From: Terana coerulea
Lineage: Eukaryota > Basidiomycota > Agaricomycetes > Polyporales > Phanerochaetaceae
Assembly: GCA_024811115.1 (NCBI GenBank)
Contig: JAKOGH010000846.1
Location: 99,753 to 163,752, forward strand
DNA: 64,000 nt
Direction: 5' to 3'
The translations under genes were made by a program, and so were the position numbers. The number at the start of each line of letters is the position of its first letter. The stretch's first letter is position 1. The notes beneath the pieces are model-generated. The model was given only the letters and a program-made list of their open reading frames with translations. It was not told the DNA's origin and ran no database searches. This document shows, one piece after another, positions 45,720-55,451 of the stretch.

Positions 45720-46606
45720 ATGACCCTTCCACAGCCAACAGAAAATCAGGCATATTGCGACGTCTCAGCACTCGAAGGGGGCCACATCGAGGTTCCCCTT
45801 GAATGGGTCATAGACACCGCAAAGGCGGGAGACAGGAATGACCTGCCCGCGCTCTCATTTTTGCTCCGCCACTCCACCAACAAGGACAAGTTCGTCTTCG
45901 ACCTGGGCATCCGTCCGGACTGGCAGAACATCACACCTGCGTACGGAGAGCGCATCAAGAAGATGACGTTCAAAGTCAGCGTGCCCCAGGACGTCCGTGC
46001 GTCGCTTGCCAAGGGCGGCTTGCACCCGGACGACATCCCGCACGTCTGCATCTCCCACATCCACTTCGACCACATCGGCGATACGAAGTGGTTCCCCAAA
46101 TCGACGTTCATCGTGGGAGAAGGCGCGAGGGCGCTGGTGGAGGACGGCTATCCGAAGAACCCGGACTCGATGTTCGCCGCAGACCTCTTGCCAGAGGGAC
46201 GCACCACATTCCTTCAGCCGGACGAATGGCCTGCGCTTGGGCCTTTCGAACACGCCCTCGACTTCTACGGAGACGGCAGCTTGTACATCATCGACGCCGG
46301 TCCGAGCCATTGCCCCGGACATATCAACGTCCTTGCACGGACGTCTCCAGACGGAGGCTGGGTATATCTAGCGGGGGACAGTGCGCACGACAGGAGGCTC
46401 TTGACGGGGAGGCCAAGATCGCATACCACGATATCTTCGGGTGTGCGCATCGCAACGCAGAAAAGTCGGCGGCGCATATCGCGAAGATTAGGGCACTGAT
46501 GGAGGTAGAGCCGCGGGTTGAGGTAATTTTGGCGCATGACAAGCCTTGGTACGAGAAGAATAAAGGCACGGAGTCCTTCTTTCCCGGGAAACTCAGCTCA
46601 TTGTAG
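45720..46606 (+). CDS. Metallo-beta-lactamase-fold hydrolase (lactonase-like)
   Basis: Single-exon gene. The metal site is clear: PHVCISHIHFDHIGDTKWFP contains HxHxDH. Next come DGSLYIIDAGPSHCPGHINV with the following His, and VYLAGDSAHD with the bridging Asp. Late in the protein, VEVILAHDKPWYEKN supplies the last His. The layout matches the fungal relatives of N-acyl-homoserine-lactone hydrolases, two-zinc enzymes opening lactone or ester bonds; the real substrate is unknown. There is no signal peptide, so it is probably cytosolic. The frame breaks in the four-G run at 46406-46409, where five Gs would join RRLLTGE to AKIAYHDIFGCAHRNAEKS. Read as is, the protein would lose its last metal ligand. 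A consensus error is the simplest reading. Confidence 0.85.
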
Positions 46607-47390
46607 AGACGGGTCGGTGTCGTAAAGAGTTTCAATGGAGCGACTAGTGTCTCAGTGATATGTTGAGCAATCTGAATAATCCAGCGGCACCTGAGCATAC
46701 ACAACTAGGAGGGTCGTTTACATATCATAGTGAAGACTAGTTGCGGTCGCCTTGTCGTAGTACGCCCATTGCCCAATCGGGTGGAGAGGAGAGTCAGTGC
46801 CAAGTAGCCGTGGGAGGCGTCCGTTTTGAGGACCATCCCGATGCATCTCGGATCTTCCCGTAAGCGCATCAAGTGCGCCACGCCGCCGCCCTCCCTAATT
46901 TGTTCCTTCATCTGCCAGTGACTGAGCGACTCCGTCGCCGTTCAGCCAAAGATGTTTCTTTTACCGGGAACTGTAGCCCAAAGCGTTTCAAAAAGATACT
47001 GAGAGCCATAGATATGTCAACTAGTACTTACTCCAACCGCAGCGAGTCACCGACAGGGCCCTGAGGCCAGTCAAGAGTCAAGACAAGATGCGCACGGTGT
47101 GGTGGAAGGCCTTCAACAGTACCAACTGCCCACGCCTGTTCACCAATGCGAAAGCATGTCTTATCTTACGCGAACATATTTTAAAAAAACTTACAATGCC
47201 ATCCATAACCGTCGCACCTCGTCAGCATATCGAAGGAGCAACGGGAAGAAGTTCCCAGGCTTCTGCTAAAGTCGAGGAAACCTGGATGCTTGATCCCACG
47301 AGTGCCTGATATCGCTGGTTGCTCAGTAACGATGCTCTCGAGAACGACCTTTCTCGCAGAAGTCTATACGGGCGTTGAATCGTAACAGTG
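46607..47390. other. Region before the first LINE
   Basis: No gene is supported. The sequence from about 47080 has the look of older repeat DNA but has no identifiable motif. Confidence 0.45.
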
Positions 47391-47404
47391 AGTGCAATTC
47401 TCTC

Positions 47405-49860
47405 AGGCCAAAACTCAGAGTTAAGGTTGATGGGGTCATGCACACTGTTAAGCCGACTCACAAAATGAGATACCTCGGATTCTATCTGGATCCGACGTTA
47501 TCAAGAGATACAGAGGGTGCGCGACGGCCAGTACACGAATGAACCAGAATGTTGGGAAGACAGAAGCCGGTTTCTGGCGCCATATGCATCAGGTTGCCAT
47601 CATCATGGGCCAATTGGGCAGCTGGCCTCCCATGGCTGATTGGGAGGAGTTTGAGCACTCCCAAAGCACTCCCATTGGTGCGATGGAGACAATGGCAGGA
47701 TTACTGCCCATTAAGCTCCAGATTGACAAATTTATGCACAAACAGTGTTTGTGCACAAGCACGCCGACCCTCGCCTCTGAGGCTCTCTCACGGACTGGAG
47801 TGAATTCCACCAATATTGTTGCTCCGTTCCCATATAAGGAAAGGAAGACGAGATACACAGACTTCGATCTCGTCAACTCGAATGCCGACCCGGCGACAGG
47901 TTGATTGACGAGTATTATGACAATGACCGCATTAGCATAAACACTAAAGCACCAGCAAAAAGTTCAGAGGAGTTCCCATGTGGTTAAAGGAGGCTTTCCT
48001 CCCGAGGCTAGAAGAGGCTACTAAGTCGGAGAAACGACGAGGGTGGTTTTCACCGACGGGTCCCAAAAGGACAGAAGTCATTTGAAAAACTCCGAACAGG
48101 AGCAAGTTGGAAGGTGTACAATTACGATGGCACTTCAAAACAAGGTTTCTTTGGGTGTGGGAAAGCAACTCCGTATGATGCGGAGATGATGGCCCTGGCC
48201 AAAGGAATCAAAGAAGCTATCAGTGATGCTGCAGACAGTATCCGCACCATACAAGTCTTCGCAGACAACATGGGGGCAATCGAATCAATTCTCAAACCTG
48301 ATAAGAGCAATGCCCAGATGGTTGCAGTCATGACGTGCAAAGTCACACGAACATGGTTAGACAAGAGCCCAAGAAACAAAATTGTGCTCAATTGGTGCCC
48401 GGGCCATTGCGACGTGCCTTAGAATGAGGAAGTCGACAAATTGGCGGGAGAAGGGGCAAAGGCTGAGGCACAACCACACCACGTGTCGCAGTCTATTGCC
48501 CTGCAGTCCATGGACGATCTCACCACAAAAACGTGGTCAAACATGCGCAGAGACCCTGAGTACTGCGGAAGAACGTGGAAAACACTAAGTCAAGTGCCGA
48601 ACAGAGGCTCTAAGAATGACCAGACGAATGTCACGTGGAAATACTCCACGAACTGGTACTTGAAAACCATGGGAAAGGATCAGAAGATCTTTTCATGTTT
48701 CGTACGCTTCAGGAGTAACCACTTCCCACATGGAGCGTACAGACAAAAGATCAATCTCCCAGATCAGGAGAAGGTCGCCCAGTGCTAGTGCAGCGGAGAT
48801 GCAGAAACACACGATCATATACTGTATGATTGCAAGTTGTGGATGCGCCACTTCATCAGAGAAGGAAATAAACAATTCACAGATAGGGAATTGTTTGAGA
48901 TAGCAAAGAAAAACGGAGAGCGAGGCACCATCCACGATGCTGATGCTCGACGTGAGGTCTGCATTTACTGAGAGGACATTGCCCTCTTCTTGAAACTGAA
49001 CCCAATAGTGGCCACGTTCCAGTGGCTCGAATTGAGGGAACAGATATACGACAACGAGCACAATGGGGTCCGGAAAAAGATTCCCTTCGCGGTTTTCAAA
49101 GCAGATCTTCACGGAAGAATGCGCAGACTAGCGCTTTATGCGTGGGACATACAGCATGCTCCGGCACTTCTCCGTAGATGGGAGAAGGACAAGGAGGTGG
49201 CGAATGGGGCAAACTCGATCAAAACTTCGATCAGTGGTGGGGTAGCACGCTGTCAACAGTATCCCGGAAGGAGTTCGGATCAGACATAGATGAGGACAAG
49301 CTTCGTCGAATTCGGTTGGGACCTAGACACCACCTTAGCAATCAAAGAGGATCTTCGGTCGCCTAAAGGTAGGAGTGGATCGAAGGGAAAAGGCCAGGTT
49401 TATCGACCTGTTGCGGAAGTACCAGAAGCCCACTCACGTCCGGATGAAACGACCAAAGGCCAACATATGGCTTGATCCTGCATGGGTGCAGGAAAAGATA
49501 TATGAGTACCGTAAGAGTGCTCATCCAGACTATGTGAGGGCTATATGCCTACATGTAGTGCAGTGTGGATTTCTCATTTCCTATGTGCATAGGGTTTCTC
49601 GAGTCTCGAGTTTAAACCCGGCTCTGGGCGGGCGTTTTCTCGAGAGCATCGGGTTTCGGGCCGAGTGCCGGGCGCCGCCCTTCCCGTCCGTAGGCGGGGA
49701 AGAAAAGGGCACCTATCCCAGGGGGTGCCCCGGCGAGTCGACACCACGAACACACGGATTCACACTCAACGGACCCAGTAGATACATATCTATTAGCACC
49801 GGAGCTCATGCGGTTCGTCTCAGCGCTTTGTTAACAATACCAGATTTCAAAAAATAAAAA
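47405..49860 (+). mobile_element. 5'-truncated LINE (non-LTR retrotransposon), copy 1
   Basis: The element is flanked by a 14-base direct repeat, AGTGCAATTCTCTC, at 47391-47404 and 49861-49874, and ends in an A-rich tail (AAAAAATAAAAA), as made by target-primed reverse transcription. It starts inside the reverse-transcriptase end (MRYLGFYLDPTLS), passes MAGLLPIKLQIDKFMHKQCL, then an RNase H-like domain (TPYDAEMMALAKGIKEA, IQVFADNMGAIESIL, VLNWCPGHCDVP, then a TAG, then NEEVDKLAGEGAKAEA). A zinc-knuckle-like end follows (ETHDHILYDCKLWMRH). The reading frame is interrupted by stops and shifts, so the copy is dead. The same family as the element at 59082-62942, but clearly diverged. Confidence 0.85.
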
Positions 49861-49874
49861 AGTGCAATTCTCTC

Positions 49875-50915
49875 GCGACCGAAAGGGCAAGCTGATTTGG
49901 GCTCCACGCTGGTAGTCGTAGCCTCGCAGCATCGCACGTTATGTATGAACCAGCATTTAAAAATGGGGTCATTTGTGCTCAAGCGATACTTAGACGGGTG
50001 CGCTATGACGGCCAGTACACGAATGAACCAGAATGATGCTGCAGAAGACCGCAGAAGCCGGTTTCTGGCGCCATATGCATCAGGTTGCCATCGAGTCATT
50101 GGGCACGAGAATAGTCTACTCTTCGAGTCTCCACAATTGAGCGCAGCTGCGACCTCCGTCATGAGCTGACTTGGTCGAATTTGGTGTTGTGTAGCACCCT
50201 GAGGAGGCGGCCCAAAAGAGGCGAAGGAAGTAGGCTGAATGCCGCCGCCAAGTGCAACGACAGCTAATAAATGTAGTGTGTAGATCCTTCTCGGTCACTT
50301 GCCCACTGTTACCCTCGCTCTGAGCTCTCCCAGTGTGTCTTCCTTTAGTGACTCCTATATGCGGCAGTTTCTTGAAGGCAAGCTCAAGAGGTGTCATTTG
50401 GCCTACTCACACTCACGCTCAGCGCCGTGAGTACATGTCCTTTGCTATCTTGCATTTTCTTCGCCAATCTCTTTGCCATCAAATGTTTTATGCGTGCATA
50501 CATCAGAGTGGCCGCTAAAAAGAAGGTGGCTGCTGTTTGTCCGGTGGCTTTGCGTGGCCGCGACGCATGGATCAATTTACCGAGGTGGCCTACAGCGACG
50601 TTTTCTGCATATAAGCACGCCACTGAAAACACACTGCGTGGACCCCTACAATACTACTTTCTGCCTCCGCTATCCCTCCACCGTGTCAAATAACCAAACT
50701 TGAAGTCAAGCATGCCTTCGGTACGCCATCCTCTGTCCTCTTCAGTTCACTCAGATTTACACAGCTGACTAAACCACATAGTCACCGAATCATGCTCGTG
50801 AAGTATACCATTCAATCACGGCAGATAAATATCCCTGTGAGCGTGTAGAAGTGCAGCGCATACAGCGGCGTACACTCCTATCGAGGCCTAGAGGAAGCTA
50901 GGATGGTTACTCACC
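49875..50915. other. Region between LINE copy 1 and the copia remnant
   Basis: An approximately 85-base stretch at 50009-50093 (CAGTACACGAATGAACCAGA to CATATGCATCAGGTTGCC) repeats sequence found inside the LINE at 47522-47605. Otherwise nothing is identified; no gene model is supported. Confidence 0.5.
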
Positions 50916-51137
50916 TGTAGGTTGGCTTGGTACACACGTTAGTGGGTTGAGAGTTATAAGAGTCTTATTCGAGTATGGCGCAGAGGGCTGCCTTATATAC
51001 AATACAGAGTGGCTGTACTACAAACAGACACAAATAGGTACCAGGACAAATAGACAATAGGCATCGTTATGGTGGAACCTGGTAGAACAATAGAGAAGAT
51101 GTGAGCAGAGCGCTTATGGCGTCTATCTAACTCAACA
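50916..51137 (-). repeat. 3' LTR of the copia remnant
   Basis: 222 bases, starting TG and ending CA on either strand (TGTTGAG...CTACA in transcript sense). It directly follows the polypurine tract and contains TATATAAG, a likely promoter or polyadenylation-region box. No second LTR occurs in the window. Confidence 0.75.
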
Positions 51138-53722
51138 CTCCTCCTAACCTAGCACGGCGTACTGCCTGCGCTGGTTTAGTTGCGCTAGTTAGCAGCGATG
51201 CGAAGTCCGAGCATTGGTCGGAACTTCTCAATCTTGACCCTGCCCAGATTCTTGGTAAAGATATCTGCGGGATTGTCAACGCCAGGTACAAAGAGTACTT
51301 CGACGTGGCCAGCTTCCGACGACATTCGCGAATGTAGTGGTAGCGAATGTCAATGTGCTTAGTGCGCTTTTCAGTGAACGAGATTTTCCGAAACGAATAG
51401 AGCGCCCTGGTTATCGCTGCAGATGGGTACTTTCTCGAAGTTATAACCGAGTTCAAAGAGGATATTTCGAATCCACATGACTTCGGAGCAGTCGCTGAGT
51501 GCCATGTATTCGGCATCTTTAGTCGACGTTGCTACAGACTTCTGTGCGAAAGAACTCCAGTTAAAGGCTCCTCCTGCAAGCATTAGCAGGAAGCTAGTCT
51601 GAGAGCGGCGGTTGGAAGCAGCCGCCCAATCTGCATCGGTGTACGCCACCAAGCCTAACCCGGAAGAGCCGTCATACTCGAGGGTGTAGTTACAAGTGCC
51701 TGACAGGTAGCGGCAGATGTACAGCGCTCTGTTCAGGTGGTCTTCAGACGGGTTCGCACTGAACTGTGCGAGCTTTGTGACAGCGTACGCAATGTCCGGT
51801 CGTGTACCGAGCATGATATAAAGGAGTGAGCCTATCACAATTTGGAAACGGCTCTGGCGAGCTTTGTTTAGCTCTCCTTCATTTGGTTGAGGGATATAAC
51901 CCTCAGGAAGTGGAGTCTTTGCCATTTTGGCATTGGTCTGACTGCAGCGTTCGAGTACCTTGTCAAGGTAGGTGCATTGATCAATCACGATCTTGTCGCC
52001 GACTCGTTGTATGCGCATGTGCAGAAACTCCTTTACGTTGCCCATATCGCGACACTCCCATCGTTGCATGAAGGACTCCTTTTCTTGGAGTACTTTTGCC
52101 TTGCTACGTCCGGCGAATATAGCGTCGTCAACATAGACTACGGCGATGACCATGTCGTTGCCTGCGCCTTTGACGTATACGCCAGCATCGGACTTCAGTC
52201 TTTTGAAGCCGAGCTCAGCCATAGACTTGCTAAGGGCTTTCCACCAGGACAGTCCTGCCTGCTTAAGCCCATAAAGGGCGCTGACGGAGACGAAGCACCA
52301 TGTGCTTTTTCCCTTGAGCAGGAAAGCCATCGGGTTGTTCCATATAGATCTCCTCATCTAACAGTCCATACAAATATGCGTTGCGCACATCGAGGCCAGT
52401 AAGGAAGAAGCCTTTGAGTGCCACAAGGGCAAGTACGAATCTAATGGTTTCAAACCGTATGACTGGAGAGAAGATTTTGTCGTAGTCGATTCCCTCAATC
52501 TGAGAGAAGCTGCGAGCTACAAGTCGCGCTTTCTTTCGACCATCTGACTTTTCATCAAAAACCCATCGGTTCTTAATGATGTGTTTGCCTTTCGGCCGCG
52601 GGGCGAGTTCGAACACGCCTCTTTTGCTTAATGCATCGAGCTCGTCTTTGCATGCAGCACGCCATTCTACCTGCTGTTTTGCAGGCAGGCGATTTATGTC
52701 ACGTAAAGTCCAGTCTCGGACTGAAGACTTTGTTGCATCAGGATCGACTGCTTGGGCAAGCAAATAATTGTAGAAATTTACTCCCCTTCCGGCACAGTCG
52801 TGCCAGTACGTCATCTGACACTGGGCTTTCGCTTCTAGTGTCTCCAGTGGGCTCAGTGATATCCGGAACAGGTTCGAGCTGTTCGGATGTAGAAGGGCTA
52901 GCAGGACGTGTGGCAGGGATACTGTTGGGCTGCTTGCTAGACTGACCAGCGCCCTTGGTAGCTAACCTTGGTGGGCTTGGTCTGGCCAGTCTGCTTTTCC
53001 CAACTACAGATACCTCTATCAGCACCTAAAATCCGTGACGGTGCTTGTGACTGGTCGTACACGGAGCCTGGATTTCTGACTGGGATCCTTCGTTCGCGAG
53101 TACTACGCCGTGGCCCGGCAGGAATAACTGGTGGTGCCAGTACCTGCGGATCTTCTGCGGGTGGTGTCGCCTTCGCGACGAAGCGGACTCGGGCTACGCC
53201 CAACAGGGGGCTTAGGGGTCGAACCGTCGTTCAACCCGCTCGGTCTCTTTTTGGTGGAAGAAGGGTTAGGACGAGGTGCAGCTTGCCATTTAGGCGATGG
53301 CGCATCGTCGTCACTATTGTCTGATCCTGCACCTTGCGAAGACTCGTTGTCTTTTGCATTGTTGGTGTTTTGCGCAGGCAGGTCAGGCCGCGCGGGCATT
53401 TTAAGCGGTCAGGACACTTGGGGAAATAAGTTTCGCACCACTCGACTTGAGTTGAGCAAAACACGACGTTGTTGGGTCCTCTCATGAAGGTCCAACTGTG
53501 CTCGTCATGTCCAATGTGTGTCATCATTTCGGACTTAGGCTGTAGTTTGTTCTTGCAAATGTTGGTAGGAATAAATACCCATGCACCACAGCCAAACACA
53601 CGGATATTATTAATGCGTGGTTTTTCACCCATGAGTGCCTCATAAGGCATAACCCATTTTAATTGTGAAACGGAGTGCGGTTGTAAAGCACTGTTGTGTG
53701 CATGCATCAGCAAAACGTACAA

Positions 53723-54038
53723 GCGCTGACGACTGATGAGCGCTGACGGGCACTGAGAGCACTGACGAACAGTTTGGAACCGAAGTTCGAGCCCTGCTGA
53801 AGCCAGAGTTTTACTAGATTTTGTATTTTCTTAGTTCCTCTTGTTTCATAATCTATGCTGGATGTGAATGATGATGGTTTACTCACCGAAGCTTTGCTGC
53901 AAGAGTCAGATGCAAGAGGGGTCAAAAACGTCTGAGAGCGCTCAAAACGACTACTGAGACTAGCGGGCGCTGACGGCACTGAAGGGACTGAAGCGCGCTG
54001 AGATGGCTTCATCAGTACCTGTCAGTACCGCTCAGCGC
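53723..54038. mobile_element. Small inverted-repeat element nested in the copia remnant
   Basis: 316 bases bounded by GCGCTGA and TCAGCGC, with CAA directly repeated on both sides (53720-53722 and 54039-54041). Removing it restores the copia pol order from AKLHW to VLLMHAHNSALQ. The ends are dense in CTGA/TCAG units (GCGCTGACGACTGATGAGCG on the left). The interior has no coding sequence. Short inverted repeats with a 3-base duplication fit a MITE, perhaps of the PIF/Harbinger group, but the class is uncertain. Confidence 0.65.
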
Positions 54039-54330
54039 CAATGCAACTTTGCTGATGTGACCGCAAATTCCCACCACGAAGGAGGGATGCAAGCTGTAAA
54101 GCGCATGGCCTCTGCTTTGTCCATGAGGGTTTGATTGAACCGCTCAGCACGTCCATTCTGCTGTGGAGTATGTGGAACACTAGTTAGGATTTTAATCCCT
54201 CACGTCCTTTAGCATTTAAATGAATGCATTTGACTTGTATTCTCCCCTGCATCTGACATTCAGCTCTCGACACTAGCTTTATGCTGGTTTTGAACCATAG
54301 CAAGAAAGTTCTTTGTTGCTTGGATGGTGA

Positions 54331-55344
54331 CGGATTTTAGCCTTAGTCAGGTCATTAATGTACAGTACCTGCATCTGGGGGACCAAGATATTCCCGGCCT
54401 CGTTGTTCCACAGCAAGCTTGGAGGACCATCACTTGGCATTCAAAGTCCGCTAGTATTCCAAAAGCAGATATAACGATATGGTTTGCTACTGCGGACGGC
54501 CTGGGATTTCAACTTACGGATGCGAAGGATGCCAAAACGAGAGGAAGGTCCTCATTAACGGCGACTTGGAACCTTTGTGCTTCCGCACAGCGTCAGATGG
54601 TATCATTAAGGCCGATTCAGCAACATCATTTATGATACGAGTCAACGTGAGTGGAAATATTTCTCTCTCGTGCAATGAAGATGGCTGGACAAGCAGATTT
54701 GCAGTGGCCGGGCTACAAGGAGTTTGATTTCCATGCGAAATGGACGAGCCCAGTGGCGACTAAGACGTAGAAGCCTACCACATATGGTGCTGCACATGCT
54801 GTTTATCTAGCAATGAAGGCATTTTTAAAGGTGTGCACTTGTTCTGTTTGGTGTGTACCTTTCAATGTCAATGCTGATTTCGCTGTGAACTGCAGCGGGT
54901 GAAAGACGAATCAGAGGTATGCTCCGAACCCGGGTGGACTGTGTGTTCGTCTACACTCGACCAACTCTGTATCATGGAACTACGAAGGGTCTCTGTAGGG
55001 TCTTGGCAGCCTGTTCTCTGCATAAGGCCGTGAAACGCTCGGTCACAAATAGTCAATGCATTATCATGGTTGCCTGAGCTGGCTGTACCTTAAAATATAT
55101 TTTATACTGTATATCTGCCGGATTGCTATTAACGTCTTTTTAACGTTGTGTATGTTGCTGAGTGAGTTCATGTTGAGTTCATGTGTTTCTGACGGTCTCG
55201 ACTCTCGACGCGAGCTCGACGGATCATGCAAGCGCCACAAAGCTGGCGCTTGTGGTCGTATAGTAATATGCGCCACGTAAGCATGCCTCGTGGCTTCTCG
55301 CACATTCCTCTCGCTCCTCCCGCCCTGTCTCTGCATCGCCGCCG
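54331..55344. other. Unassigned region upstream of the BAG gene
   Basis: Two overlapping plus-strand open frames (54324-54635 and 54479-54727) read partly like protein (NERKVLINGDLEPLCF, SATSFMIRVNVSGNISLSCN) but have no start, splice sites or known domain. They may be an exon fragment of a gene cut by the copia element. Confidence 0.35.
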
Positions 55345-55357
55345 TTCTCGAATGTCC
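55345..55357 (+). promoter_or_regulatory. Heat-shock-element-like sequence
   Basis: TTCTCGAATGTCC holds two perfect inverted units (TTCnnGAA) and a third with one mismatch (TCC for TTC), spaced as heat-shock-factor sites are. It lies about 80 bases before a TATA box and about 100-170 bases before the BAG co-chaperone start. Heat-shock control is therefore plausible. Confidence 0.45.
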
Positions 55358-55434
55358 TCCACTGTGCACCGCTGTACGCGCGTTGCCTTACGCATGCCTC
55401 TCGGACTGCTGACGCAGCCTGCTCGCACCGACGC

Positions 55435-55442
55435 TATAAAAA
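55435..55442 (+). promoter_or_regulatory. TATA box of the BAG gene
   Basis: TATAAAAA, the strongest TATA match nearby. It is 17 bases before the first ATG (55452) and 87 bases before the ATG at 55522. The second distance is the normal one for transcription start plus leader, which favours the later start codon. Confidence 0.6.
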
Positions 55443-55451
55443 GTCTCCGCC

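Larger units (their letters stand above)
50916..54330 (-). mobile_element. 5'-truncated Ty1/copia retrotransposon remnant
   Basis: Transcribed toward lower coordinates. The right part (54330 to 54050) holds integrase pieces, including PHTPQQNGRAERFNQTLMDK. Next is the post-integrase segment (PYEALMGEKPRINNIRVFGC) and a linker. The reverse transcriptase follows, 52814-51400: KGKHIIKNRWVFDEKSDGRK, ALKGFFLTGLDVRNAYLYGL, GLKQAGLSWWKALSKSM and VIAVVYVDDAIFAG (the YVDD catalytic box). RNase H has GLVAYTDADWAAASNRRSQT and TKDAEYMALSDC. A polypurine tract (51138-51150, CTCCTCCTAACCT on the plus strand) abuts the 3' LTR. No 5' LTR or gag is seen, and the frame is shifted at several places, so the copy cannot move itself. 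A small inverted-repeat element is inserted at 53723. Confidence 0.88.

Noticed and set aside
54324..54727. Plus-strand open frames as a gene
   Set aside because: No start, splice signals or domain; they may be an exon fragment but cannot be supported.
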